Shown here: one piece after another, positions 46,510-57,167 of the stretch
Layout of the letters: each line of letters begins with the position of its first letter
Numbering within the stretch: the first letter of the stretch is position 1
Assembly: GCA_034440615.1 (NCBI GenBank)
Contig: JAOTOM010003700.1
Coordinates: forward strand, 52,501 to 116,500
Direction of reading: 5' to 3'
Source of the DNA: Ashinkailepas kermadecensis
Taxonomy: Eukaryota; Arthropoda; Thecostraca; Neolepadidae
Length of the DNA stretch: 64,000 bases
Made by a program: the position numbers and the translations under genes
Notes under the pieces: model-generated
Told to the model about the DNA's origin: nothing
Seen by the model: only the letters and a program-made list of their open reading frames with translations
The model's database searches: none

Positions 46510-47495
46510 GCGCCCGCGCGCGTGCCCCGTGCGTTTCCCCGGGACGACACGGTGGCGAGCCCTTTACACGTGTGGCCCGCGCGTGCCCCGTGCGTTCCCC
46601 CGGGACGGCGCCGGTGGCGAGCCCTTTACACGTGTGGTCCGCGTGTGCCCCGTGCGTTCCCCCGGGACGACACGGTGGCGAGCCCTTTACACGTGTGGCC
46701 CGCGTGTGCCCCGTGCGTTCCCCCGGGACGACACGGTGGCGAGCCCTTTACACGTGTGGCCCGCGCGTGCCCCGTGCGTTCCCCCGGGACGGCGACGGTG
46801 GCGAGTCCCTTTACACGTGTGGCCCACGTGTGCCCCACGCGTTTCCCGGGACGGCGCCGGTGGCGAGCCCTTTACACGTGTGGTCCGCGCGTGCCCCACG
46901 CGTTTCCCGGGACGGCGCCGGTGGCGAGCCCTTTACACGCGTGGTCCGCGCGTGCCCCACGCGTTTTCTGGGACGGCGCCGGTGGCGAGCCCTTTACACG
47001 CGTGGTCCGCGCGTGTCCCACGCGTTTTCCGGGACGGCGCCGGTGGCGAGCCCTTTACACGTGTGGCCCGCGCATGCCCCGTGCGTTTCCCCCGGGACGG
47101 CGCCGATGGCGAGCCCTTTACACGTGCGGTCCGCGCGTGCCCCACGCGTTTCCCGGGACGGCGCCGGTGGCGAGCCCTTTAAACGTGTGGTCCGTGCATG
47201 CCCCACGCGTTTCCAGGGACGGCGCCGGTGGCGAGCCCTTTACACGTGTGGTCCGTGCGTGCCCCACGCGTTTCCAGGGACGGCGCCGGTGGCGAGCCCT
47301 TTAAACGTGTGGTCCGTGCGTGCCCCACGCGTTTCCAGGGACGGCGCCGGTGGCGAGCCCTTTAAACGTGTGGTCCGTGCGTGCCCCACGCGTTTCCCGG
47401 GACGGCGCCAGTGGCGAGCCCTTTACACGTGTGGTCCGCGCGTGCCCAACGCGTTTCCCGGGACGGCGCTGGTGGCGAGCCCTTTACACGTGTGA
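46510..47495. repeat. 61-bp GC-rich array filling intron E-F
   Basis: About 16 copies of a 61-bp unit (GGCGAGCCCTTTACACGTGT, GGTCCGCGCGTGCCCCACGC, GTTTCCCGGGACGGCGCCGG, T). It begins ~50 nt after the exon E donor and ends ~70 nt before the exon F acceptor. Subtypes (CCCACGCG versus CCCGTGCG) form runs, showing local spread of variants. All three + frames are open across it. Confidence 0.95.
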
Positions 47496-47563
47496 CGGTC
47501 TGCTGTGTGGCGGCGGCGAGGTGTCGCGGCATGGCTAGCAGCACGTGGCGGCTGTGTTCTCAG

Positions 47564-47670
47564 ACTCCTGCCGATTCTCCGGCGGCCGGGCCAGGAAGCT
47601 CCGCCTCGGTGGCCGAGCTGTTCAAGTCGCCCGCGCTGCGCTGGAGGACACTCGTCATTCTGCTCCAATG
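47564..47670 (+). CDS. SLC22 exon F: end of cytoplasmic loop into TM7
   Basis: The acceptor GTGTTCTCAG at 47563 precedes ACT-CCT-GCC-GAT in phase 0. The product has a Ser/Ala/Pro-rich linker (PADSPAAGPGSSASVAE) and then LFKSPALRWRTLVILLQ, the conserved L-F-x-x-P-x-x-R-x-x-T-L start of TM7. The donor is CAATG|GTAACG, phase 2. TG plus the first base of exon G makes the conserved Trp. A 51-bp array starts at the second intron base, so only the donor dinucleotide separates exon and array. Confidence 0.9.
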
Positions 47671-47671
47671 G

Positions 47672-47930
47672 TAACGGTTTGCGACGTGCGGTGTACACAT
47701 CAGTGTCGGGCAGGGGGTGAACTAACGGTGTGTGATGTGTGGCGCACACATCAGTGTCGGGCAGGGGGTGATCTAATGGTCTGTGATGTGCGGTGCACAC
47801 ATCAGTGTCGGGCAGGGGGCGATCTAACGGTCTCTGATGTGCGGCGCACACATCAGTGTCGGACAGGGGGTGATCTAACGGTGTGTGATGTGCGGCGCAC
47901 ATATCAGTGTCGGGCAGGAGGCGATCAGAG
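47672..47930. repeat. 51-bp array beginning at the exon F donor
   Basis: Five units of 51 bp (TAACGGTGTGTGATGTGCGG, CGCACACATCAGTGTCGGGC, AGGGGGTGATC). The first unit starts at the T of the exon F donor GT. Later units carry CTAACGG in place of GTAACGG, so the donor itself is not preserved in the copies. Confidence 0.93.
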
Positions 47931-49992
47931 GGTTGAGCATGGTACATGTGACCGCAATTTTCCTTTCACGGAACCTCGACCCCTCCGCATACATTTTTAT
48001 TTACGTGCTGTGTTAAGTCTTGGGAAAGGAGGGTATTTGTACGCAATCCAAGATTTTTCCGTGACAGCGAGAAAACGGCGGATCGCAGCGCCGCACAATT
48101 TTCAGTACCTTTTCTTTGGTAATTTTTGCGTTTGCAGTGAAAATTGAAATCTCAGGTCATGCAACCCCATTAATCTGGCTCGCGTAAAATAAGACCATCT
48201 CCAAAAATTCTTCAGGATCGATAACTCACAAGCATGAGGGGATATTTCAATGAAACTTGCTACTTGAGTATAATTGGGCAATGTCTCCACAATGTGCATA
48301 GCGGATTTTGTTTGAGGTCAGGTCAGCGACCTGAAGTCACAGGCAATTTTGGCCCTTTTTGGGCTAGTTATCCTATTTTGGCAATAGTTATCCTCTTCTT
48401 ACATCACTTTTACCTTGTTGTGCATGCAGAGCTCAGCAGGAGAAATTCCTTTTCGACTTTGTTTGACCTCCGTCAAGTAGCCTGAAGCGAAGTCAGGATA
48501 CAGCGCGCAATGTGGGCTAAGGTATGCATATGTAAATGTATATTTATGGGTGAGCAAACATTTTGGGCTGTGGCCGATTTCGCTTTTCTTTCCTGACTAA
48601 AAATAGATTTTGTTCTAAAAATACTCCATAAAATGAACTCCCTAGAGCCAAACCATGAGGTCAGTCGGATCCAGGACCTCCCAGTGACGTCACCTTTTGA
48701 GGGGCAAAAAATATCAGTAGTTTCGGGCCCTACTCGTTGAGCGCTTTCCGATGACACTTCTTTCATAGTCTGCCAACGCATAGTTTGGAGATTAGAGGTA
48801 CCATAAAGGACCACGTACGGGTTGTGAGGATCTGACCAGATGGATGGCCCGGTTAACTCTTGTATGCAATAAGCAAACTCACGACTGTGTGAGCATACAC
48901 AAAGAAGGTAATGTTTGTAATTGGTCGGCAATAATGCGTGTCACGATGGCCCATTCAAGTGCCATCTAAGCGTGCATTTGTCCCGCTGAAGCATACCAGC
49001 ATTTCTAAATTGGAGAAACGCACGCTCAAAATAAGCAGCATTTTGTATGGACTGGTGTTGGCAAGCTTTACAGATTGCTGGGCATTCTCTGATCAGCACT
49101 GTACAAACGAACTATTGCGACAATGTCAGACGGCTGGCACCACCCTCGCCCGCACCGTTTTAGGTCGATCTTTTCTCCATGGAACGATATGAGAGTAATA
49201 TTACATTTCACGAAACACTGATTTTTTTCAAGGTCATTCGGACTCTTTGACCCAATTTAACTTCCGACGAGTTTTTGGTGCTTATGGGTAACTGAAGTTA
49301 AGTTGGACGCTAACGTGCATTTGAGTGCATTTTGTCCATACTAACTAACAAATAGTGCTTTCGGGCACTAATTCTAGTCTTTTCAAAGCGAAATACTGCT
49401 GGAAAATTAGCTGACCCGGACATATGGGTCGAAATGCAATACATTGGACATCGTTAACAACATGCCAAGCTGATGAGGAATTATATGTTCTGCTGAACCT
49501 TGCATGTGCGTGTCCATTGCTTTATTTCCATATGTAGCTAACAGTGCTGCGTTTATGTGCCTGACACTGCATTTAGAAGCGAAAAGGGATAGGAAAACTA
49601 CCCTCCTCCCATTCACTGGGGAAAGTAGCACAATGTTGTGTATGGCCACTGGTAAAGTTGAATTCGACCTGATCGGAACAAGGCCCGTTTTAATCGTTAT
49701 GAGGAGCACGGTATTTCGATAGCTGGCAACTTCAAGGCCTCTGTCACCCCTCACTCACACGTCGTTGAAAAAAATAGACCACCTCATCGAAGAGAATAGC
49801 TCGTATGTCAAATATAGTTGGCTCTTCTATTTCTTGGGGAGGAGGTCCGAGGGTGGATCCACCAGTCAACAATAAATGGTAATAACTTTGTGTAGCTCAT
49901 TAGCACCTGCTGTTCTGCTACGTCAGAACCCTTATCTACCTTGCACGTTAATGTGACGTCATCATGGAGGTGACGTCACCACCTGCTGGCAG
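47931..49992. other. Intron F-G, rest: diverged TTAA-type element and unrecognised DNA
   Basis: The part 48480-48853 resembles 43690-44021 (AAATGAACTCCCTAGAGCCA, GTGACGTCACCTTTTG, GCGCTTTCCGATGACAC, TAGTTTGGAGATTAGA) and ends at CCCGG before TTAA, so it is a diverged relative. Its left end is unclear. From 48860 to 49940 I see nothing. Two TGACGTCA sites (49954, 49971) precede exon G. Confidence 0.6.
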
Positions 49993-50213
49993 GTTCGTCA
50001 CGGCCATGGTGTACTACGGCTTGGCGATGAACGCCACGAACCTGGGTGGCAACGTCTACGTCAACTTCATCCTGGTGCAGATTATTGATTGGCCGTCCAT
50101 CGTCTTCTTCATCGTGGTGCTGGACTCGTGGGGCCGCAAACTGTGCTCCTGCCTGTGCTTCGCCATCGCCGGCGTAGGCAGCATCGCCAGCGGCTTGGCA
50201 TCCAGCGGCGAAG
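49993..50213 (+). CDS. SLC22 exon G: TM7 to TM9
   Basis: The acceptor TGCTGGCAG at 49992 precedes G-TTC-GTC-ACG, giving W-F-V-T-A-MVYYGLAMNATNLGG, the typical TM7 W-F-x-x-x-x-x-Y-Y-G-L pattern. TM8 follows (VYVNFILVQIIDWPSIVFF). The loop motif DSWGRK and TM9 (CLCFAIAGVGSIASGLAS) complete the exon. The donor is GCGAAG|GTCGGT, phase 1. Two TGACGTCA palindromes lie at 49954 and 49971, just before the acceptor. No tandem array touches this exon. Confidence 0.94.
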
Positions 50214-50332
50214 GTCGGTGTAGGTGGTGCCAGTGTTTGAGGCGGGAGTGAGGAAGTTATATAGGTGACGCCAGTGTGCTGCAGCATGGTTGGAACTTCA
50301 CGTTCAGACTCCATTTGAACTTGTCCAGTTCA

Positions 50333-50527
50333 GGGGCGGACCAAGAAACTTTTGTGGCGAGGGGGACATTCCGTCGGAGGGGCGATGTCAGTGGAAAATT
50401 CGCTGAGCGGTAGGTGAGGGTGCATTCCAGCCTCCCTGAAGTGCCACTTTTCCGGCCGGAAATGTGCCACATTTTCGGAGGGATGACATTTCCCAGCACC
50501 CCTCTCCCCCAGTCCGTATCCGCCCCT
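50333..50527. mobile_element. Small MITE-like element with GGGGCGGA ends
   Basis: CAGGGGCGGA at the left and TCCGCCCCTG at the right form short inverted ends about 195 bp apart. No clear target duplication was found. It has a G-rich interior and is non-coding. Confidence 0.5.
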
Positions 50528-50631
50528 GGTTCAGCTCAGTTAAGAGGCGTGCTATAATTTGTGGCTGTCATGTGATGCAGCATCGCACTTGTAGAGCTTG
50601 CACAGCTGAGTAACGAGCGGTGTTGATCGTG

Positions 50632-50665
50632 GTGGTTTTCTTGTGGTCCACCACAAGAAAACCAC
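50632..50665. other. Perfect 34-bp hairpin
   Basis: GTGGTTTTCTTGTGGT, loop CC, then the exact reverse complement: a 16-bp stem with almost no loop, prone to cruciform formation. Confidence 0.85.
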
Positions 50666-51720
50666 ACTATATGATGCAGTTGTTGGATGCGTTAAGGAAC
50701 CTGCTGTAGCGCACGCAGCACGGTGCTGGGGGTCTGGCGGCGGCTGTGTTCAGTCGAGGGCGAGTCCAGCGAACCAACTTTCTTTCGTCTTGGAGCGGGT
50801 AAGTGGTCGGCCATATATAGGGGAAGCCGGGGTAGCACCGTTCTCTGGGTAATGGGCCTCATACGGCCTATTTCTCTCCCGAGCAGAATTTAAGCAAAGG
50901 AGGTTCGGATGACTGTCTTTTCCGTTCAAGGTCGCACGCGATAAGCACAGGAAGGGCCAACTCCCAGATTTGAATGGTTTTCAATGAGTAATATTGCATT
51001 ATTCATTTTGTGTGGATGCTGTTGGGAAGAACACACCATGTCTGTCGATGACTGTAGGTCTCCAGAAAGCTTGACTACGAAATCCAACGTATTTATCAGA
51101 AACATTACAGTGTCTAGTAAATCAGAACACACAAAGCTTTGGTGCCAACATTCCCGCTGCGAAATCGTCCCATTGTCAAAGGCTATAAGAGCAATCTGGG
51201 TGACGCCGCGCACATTGGCAGGGTGATCCTGGCGACTTTGGCGGGGCTACCCTGCACTAGGGGCTCGAAACAGGGGGCACTTTGGCATGTTCCCAGCCCA
51301 TGGAAAGGTGGTGCCCGTCGGACCTGGAAATGGCACCCTTCCTGGTGGATTCAGAGCACCAAATCACCCCGTGCGCTTAGCGGATTTTCCATCCGAAAAC
51401 GCCATCTCAGAGGAATAGGTGCCCTCTTGAGAAGAAAAGCGCTTCCTAACCGGAAACGACGCCCCTGTAGCATGCCCCGGTGTCTCCACCCACCGGTGTA
51501 TCCCCTCTCAACACATTTTGGGTAAATGCATGGCCAGCATTACCCCGTGGGCGGACCTACCCCGTACATTATACAGTCTAACACGCATTGATGTTGTATA
51601 ATAAATGTGCATCCAACTATTCCGTTTTGTCAGTAAACCAACCCAAAAAGTCCAAGGAGATACACAACAAAATATAAACAGCTCGTATATCTTGTGTGGT
51701 GTGTGTCGGGTGGTCCGGAC
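50666..51720. other. Intron G-H: no recognisable feature
   Basis: About 1 kb of unremarkable intron sequence. The frames present have no likeness to known families. Confidence 0.5.
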
Positions 51721-51729
51721 CACGCCGAG

Positions 51730-52312
51730 CTGGGCGGCTGTCGGGCGTATGCCGGTGGCTGTCGGGCGTGTGCCGGGCGGCTGTCGGGCGTATGCCGGGT
51801 GGCTGTCGGGCGTGTGCCGGGCGGCTGTCGGGCGTGTGCCGGGCGGCTGTCGGGCGTATGCCGGGTGGCTGTCGGGCGTGTGCCAGGCGGCTGTCGGGCG
51901 TATGCCGGGTGGCTGTCGGGCGTGTGCCGGGCGGCTGTCGGGCGTATGCCGGGTGCGTGCCGGGGGCTGTCGGGCGTGTGCCGGGCGGCTGTCGGGCGTG
52001 TGCCGGGCGGCTGTCGGGCGTGTGCCGGGCGGCTGTCGGGCGTATGCCGGGTGGCTGTCGGGCGTGTGCCGGGCGGCTGTCGGGCGTGTGCCGGGTGGCT
52101 GTCGGGCGTGTGCCGGGCGGCTGTCGGGCGTGTGCCGGGCGGCTGTCGGGCGTGTGCCGGGCGGCTGTCGGGCGTGTGCCGGGCGGCTGTCGGGCGTGTG
52201 CCGGGCGGCTGTCGGGCGTGTGCCGGGCGGCTGTCGGGCGTGTGCCGGTGGCTGTCGGGCGTGTGCCGGGCGGCTGTCGGGCGTGTGCCGGGCGGCTGTC
52301 GGGCGCCGTCCG
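51730..52312. repeat. 22-bp GC-rich array (CTGTCGGGCGTGTGCCGGGCGG)
   Basis: About 26 copies of CTGTCGGGCGTGTGCCGGGC+GG, with variants ATGCCGGGTGG and CCGGTGG. It gives open frames of over 220 codons in all three + frames and one minus frame; these are repeat artefacts. The unit resembles no exon of the gene. Confidence 0.95.
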
Positions 52313-52784
52313 GCTGTGTGCGGATTGTGTGCGGACGGCTGCGGCTGTCTTGTTGGTCTTGCGGCTAGGTTGGGGGCTGGCCAGTTGTTCTTGGGCCCAC
52401 CTTTTGAACCACTCCGACGTAGTCTCCAACCCTGCTGCGGCCCATCGCCACCAGTACACGAGTTTACATAGGCGAGGTCAGGCTCCTTTCCACATCACAT
52501 ACGACCGTGAGTACTCCCGACGGTTGCGATGAGGGGTTGTGGGCTTGGGGTGTGATGTGACACTGCTGGATGGATATGATTCACAGCTGCATGGTGTTGG
52601 CACTGCCGTCGCCGCCAGCACCCGCCCATTTACGGGACCCACCTGTGTACCACCATATAACACTACACATCCAACACCCACTCACCCCCACACCCACACA
52701 ATATCGACGTTCTCGGCACAGCCAGATGCAAGCGGGGCCCGGGTAATATATACTAGTTAATTTTTAGCAGTTGATGCTTCTGAC
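52313..52784. other. Intron G-H: no recognisable feature
   Basis: Includes a C/A-rich stretch (CACACATCCAACACCCACTC) near 52668-52700. Nothing coding is seen. Confidence 0.5.
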
Positions 52785-53150
52785 AGCTGGCCCATTCCAC
52801 GACAAATTGACAAGGGCATAACATTCAATATATTATATTTTGATGAAACTATTTATGTGGAGTTCTCTGATGCGCCGAATCCAGCTGTGCGATTTTTAGA
52901 AAGATCAGGTCAACGGTCAAGGAGTTATAGCCTCGGGCATTTCTGAGATGTCACCAAACAAGGGTAGATATTTAGGTCCTTAATACAATGAAAAATAATC
53001 CGAATTGTGTAAACGTATATATCGGTGAACTCATAATAATCCACTCCATCTTTTGGCTATTTCGGAATTTTCGTTTAAGGGCCATTTTAAATCGTGACAT
53101 CGTGACCTAAGGTCACGTGACCTACCTTAACTATCGGGACAGTCACAATG
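52785..53150 (+). repeat. Single end of the GGCCCATTCCACGAC repeat family
   Basis: It starts TGGCCCATTCCACGACAAAT and contains GCCGAATCCAGCTGTGCGAT, ACGGTCAAGGAGTTATAGCC and ACCTAAGGTCACGTGACCTA. It matches the left arm of 59281-60803. No inverted partner lies nearby, so it is a solo end or a truncated copy. Confidence 0.75.
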
Positions 53151-53299
53151 CGAATTGAAATCGTGCAGAAATGAAGTTCAATATCTTATCTTTCGAATAA
53201 AAAAAAGGTTTCCCACTCAAAATCTACATATCCGTTCAAAATAAGGCATGCATGGTTTGTTTTTGCGTTAGTTTATCATGGTCTATTTACATATTTGTT

Positions 53300-53778
53300 T
53301 AGAAATAGGATGTTGGATGTTTTTGAAGAGTAAGGAGATGTAGGTGTGTTAGTTTCAAATAATCTTCAAATAGAAAAACAATGTGTCTCAGCTAGGAACA
53401 GGGCAATCAGAATGCTAGGAATCATTAATAGGAGTGTATATATTAATAGGATTGACAAGAGCAAAGAAGTGATGAAAATGCTGTACTTGGCCTATGTGCG
53501 ACCCCACTTAGAATATTATTTACAGGCATGGAGCCCCTCTTAGGAAAGGATATAGATGTGCTAGAAAGAGTGCAGCGCAAAGCCACTAGACTCACCAGTG
53601 GACTAGGTAACTTAGAATATGGAGAAAGACTTATGGAATTATATATGTACTCACTCAAGTATAGGAGATTAGGGTGTGATATGATTGAAATGTATAAATG
53701 TATTAAAGGGTTAGGTCCGGTCAATCTGAATGATGTTATTCTATATAGACTATCACATAGGGTCATCAATTCAGGTTA
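53300..53778 (+). pseudogene. CR1-like LINE remnant, different family (RT C-terminus)
   Basis: Frames read DVGVLVSNNLQIEKQCVSAR, AIRMLGIINRSVYINRID, YLAYVRPHLEYYLQAWSP (then a stop), VLERVQRKATRLTSGLGNLE, SLKYRRLGCDMIEMYKCIKG. The motifs are those of the CR1 RT C-terminus, but the sequence clearly differs from the LINEs at 21-34 kb. The tail of the same ORF appears to continue at 56530-56690. Confidence 0.82.
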
Positions 53779-54769
53779 GGCAAATCAAGGTGAAGGATAG
53801 AGGTGCAAAAGTATGCCAATCGGATATCCTCTCTTGATTCCAAAGGCCAGTTTTGCTACCTATCACATGCGGTGCATTTCATATCACACCATATCACACC
53901 TAGTGGATTTACCTCTTTATGCTTACATTCCAGCGCACAGTACCGCCACTGAAGATGCAGATCACTACCTAATTACTCTTGGGAGTGCAAACATTGATTT
54001 TCCTCAGTCCTTGATTTATTGGCGACAATAAATATTACATAAACGCACATAAAAGCAAGGCATTAGCAAGCTTAGAATGGTGCAAAGGTGCAGCATGACA
54101 ACAAAGGTTCTTTGTTGTCGCCCTCTTGAGGTCAAACGTTGCCCTTTTCAATACGGTCGAGTGCACACATCCCTCCTTTTAACATACATTCATGGAAATG
54201 CGCACCTCCAGGGACTTTCGCAGCGGCGGCCCTTCGAGGAAATGCCGTCCCCCAGACGAGTGTCGCCATGGAAATTTATGGATCCACCTCTGACCTGTCC
54301 GTGTGCGCAATGTTGAGATCCTCTGGCCGAAGCTAAGTCTGGAACACTGATGTCTGGAACACTACCATGCACTGGCCAGTGATGGTAGTTTGAAATATAA
54401 CATTTCATAATCAGGCTGGAAAATTACACACAGGTAGGAACAATTTTGTAAATTGTTATGACTTACTTCCGGGCACTTAATATTCCTTTTCCACATCTGC
54501 ATTAACCCATGACAAAAACAAGATAGATGGTAAGCCAAAAATATATGCTGCATACATGATGGAATGGAATAAGAGATCAACCAGTAAACGATATCGTGCA
54601 TTATGTAGGAAACATCACACCAACCGCTGAGGACATCAGGCACACAATTCAGATCACATCACACAATATACAGGTCTCATTAGCGGCGGATGCAGGAGCC
54701 AGTGGTGCCACGCCCACCCATCATGCAAAGGGCGAGGGCATGGCACATGGTCATGCCCCAACCTTTTAA
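53779..54769. other. Insert inside the LINE remnant: partial repeats
   Basis: 54190-54300 (ACCTCCAGGGACTTTCGCAG, GGATCCACCTCTGACC) resembles part of 56046-56350. The rest is unrecognised. The start of the next array contains GCGGCGGATGCAGGAGCC near 54680. Confidence 0.5.
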
Positions 54770-55410
54770 GCCCCTAGCGTGATTTTCAGGGACCCGGTCC
54801 GTCTCTTTGGGGCTATCATCGTGATTTCCAAGGGGCATCACATGATTTTGGGGGGCCCAGAGTTATTTTCAGGGGTCCCGGCGCAAACTTTTGAGGATCC
54901 CATCGTGACTTTCAGGTGCCCCGGTGCGACTTTGTGGGGGCCCAAATGCGATTTTCAGGGTCCCCGGCTCGACCTTTTGAGTCCCCAACGTGATTTTTAG
55001 GGGCCAGACCTGTCTTTTTGGGTCCCCAGCGTCATTCTCGATGACCACCGCACGACTTCTTGGCCCCAAGCGTGATTTTAATGGTGCCCGGCTCGACTTA
55101 TTGAGGCCCCAATGGTATTTTCAGGGGCCCGGTCCCACTTTTTGGCAACCCCAGTGTCATTATTGGGATCCATGAAGCGTTTTTTGGTGCCCAATGTAAT
55201 TTTCAGGGGCTTCGTTGCAATTTTGGGGGCCCAGCCATTTTCAGGGGTCTGCGCGGCTTCTTGGGGTCCCCAATGTGATTTTTTCGTAGGCTCCGGTGCG
55301 ATCCTTGGGGGCCCAGCCGGATTTTTACGCGGTCCGGCGCAATTTTTCGGAACCATGGCGATATTCTTGGTGGCCCACCAACCTCTCAGGGAATGTGGGA
55401 CAAAAGGGCA
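54770..55410. repeat. Degenerate CAGGGGCCC..GATTTT tandem array
   Basis: About 20 diverged ~32-bp units on the theme CCCCAACGTGATTTTCAGGG. It is the reverse complement of the theme at 16490-17430, so the two arrays are related copies in opposite orientation 38 kb apart. Confidence 0.8.
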
Positions 55411-56045
55411 TTGTGCCCTTTGCCCCTTCGGTAGGCCACTGGCTCTACTCATATGCGAAACCAGGAACTCAGCTCCGAACTCACCAACACCAAGTAATTA
55501 ATCTTAGGAGACTTCTTCCACTCCAAATTTCCGCTCTCCACAGGCGAAAGGCATGGGCGCGGCTAATGTAAAGTGAAGGTATCATGGCTAAAGCGCGGGC
55601 AATTCACGTCCTACTCGCATGTATCGCCGCTCTGGCGGCTGCGTCTGGAAGCTTTCGCGCGTTGTCTCCCATTAGTGCGGAAATGTATCCCATGTGTAGT
55701 CATAAGAAACAATGAATACAAATGTAGCGAAATTTCATTGAAATTTCCGACACATCAGCTATACAATCAAAATCCAAGATTTATTTTACAAAATCATCTT
55801 GAACGAAATGCTTCTAAATATTGCTAGATACCTGATATACTTTGTCTTAGGCCAAACGACTCGAGAGGTGAACGGACCATCACTTTCTTCAATGGGGTAT
55901 CCTATCTCAACCATCGCACCAATCAGCTTACGTTTCCCTGGTATTCGACCAATCCGATTTTAGAATGACCTACGATAAAAATATTGTAGGATATGGACTA
56001 GTGCTACCACAAAACGAAGTGACATCCCCAAATATCTTCTAATCA
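55411..56045. other. Intron G-H: no recognisable feature
   Basis: Nothing coding or repetitive recognised. Confidence 0.5.
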
Positions 56046-56350
56046 GAGGCGGATACAGGGATGGGGAGCAGTGATGGCATGTATCCCCTCCGCATGGAAA
56101 GGTGGCTCCCCTCCAGGAAGGCTTGAGTGTACTCGCCCACCTTCCGCTCCAGGGATTTCTCAGCCAAAGGCTCACCTCTCGGAGGAAAAGGCGCCACTTC
56201 AGCATGCTGGAGTGCACCCCCACCCCCGTTCAACGATTTTCTGTCGACTGTGTCGTTCCGGGGACTTTCGCAGTGGTCCACCCTATGATGAAATGGTGCT
56301 ACTCCAGACAAGTGCCGATCTACCCACTGAAAATTTCTGGATCCACCCCT
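56046..56350. mobile_element. MITE-like element, GAGGCGGATACAGGG ends
   Basis: It starts AGAGGCGGATACAGGGATGG and ends TTTCTGGATCCACCCCTGCT, imperfect inverted ends of the kind common in hAT-type MITEs. A partial relative lies at 54190-54300. It is non-coding. Confidence 0.5.
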
Positions 56351-56529
56351 GCTACAATTTTTCCAAGTCAATACATGCAATTTTGGTAGGCATCTTCATC
56401 TACATGAAACATCCATTTTAACACAGTGGGGGGCTGCTAATGTTTTCGACAAGATTGTGCTACCAAGGAGGTGCGTTATCAGGTCCATCTTCTACCCTCC
56501 ATGGAGGGTAAGAGGGTACTTTTTTGCAC

Positions 56530-56690
56530 CTCTGGTGTAGGACAGTTAAGCGACAACAGGTCTTCAGTCAAAGGATTGCTGATCAATGGAATAGTCTGCC
56601 TGCTGATGTTGTGGGGAGTCCCTCATTGAATGTATTTAAGAATAGGGTGGACAACTATTTTAGGTTGCAAAATCTTGTTTTCGAGTTATA
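56530..56690 (+). pseudogene. Tail of the second CR1-like LINE ORF
   Basis: The frame reads TVKRQQVFSQRIADQWNSLP, then ADVVGSPSLNVFKNRVDNYF, the standard CR1 C-terminal tail (WNSLP..V..S....FK..LD). It follows 53300-53778 in sense and is separated from it by about 2.7 kb of inserted repeats. The 3' UTR probably runs to about 56990. Confidence 0.75.
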
Positions 56691-56989
56691 AGGGGTGGTG
56701 GATGGGGTGATATCTATGCTAAGTGGGTGTGCACTGTACGGGCCCCCTTAGGCGGGCGTGGATGGAGTCTAAAAATGATTGGTATGGCACTCAGGTCACA
56801 TTTGTTACATGAGATCAAGGGAATATGGCTGGATATGTAAGGTAGAAAGACATTGAAGAGTGTGGGGATGCTGGTCCCTGTGCTATTGTTGAAACTTTGA
56901 CCCTTATGTTTTTGATCATGCTGATGACTTGAGTATTATACTAGCTATATAGGGGTGTATTATACTACTAGTATTATATTATACTATAT

Positions 56990-57167
56990 AGGGTTTACCT
57001 AGCAGTGAATTCAGCATCTTCCTTCGGGATGTGATACTGATGAGATTGGCTATGGTAGCACAATGGGCATGATTGGAAGAGTTTGGAATTGTTGAGGAGG
57101 GTGTAATGCAATATCAGGTGAATGGTGCTCGATAGGCTGGGATATATAGTTCCCTTGGAACTTGAGA
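56990..57167 (+). mobile_element. LINE 3' UTR fragment (family of 21-34 kb), left part
   Basis: TTCCTTCGGGATGTGATACT, TGGCTATGGTAGCACAATGG and GGCTGGGATATATAG match the 3' UTR at 24760-25065. It is interrupted at CTTGAGA (57161-57167) by the long-TIR element and continues at 58989 to about 59105. Confidence 0.88.

Noticed and set aside
46159..47495. Frames up to 381 codons in the exon E-F region
   Set aside because: Apart from exons E and F they translate the 61-bp array, open in every forward frame.
51605..52532. Frames of 220-290 codons on both strands
   Set aside because: Products of the 22-bp GC-rich array with no family likeness.
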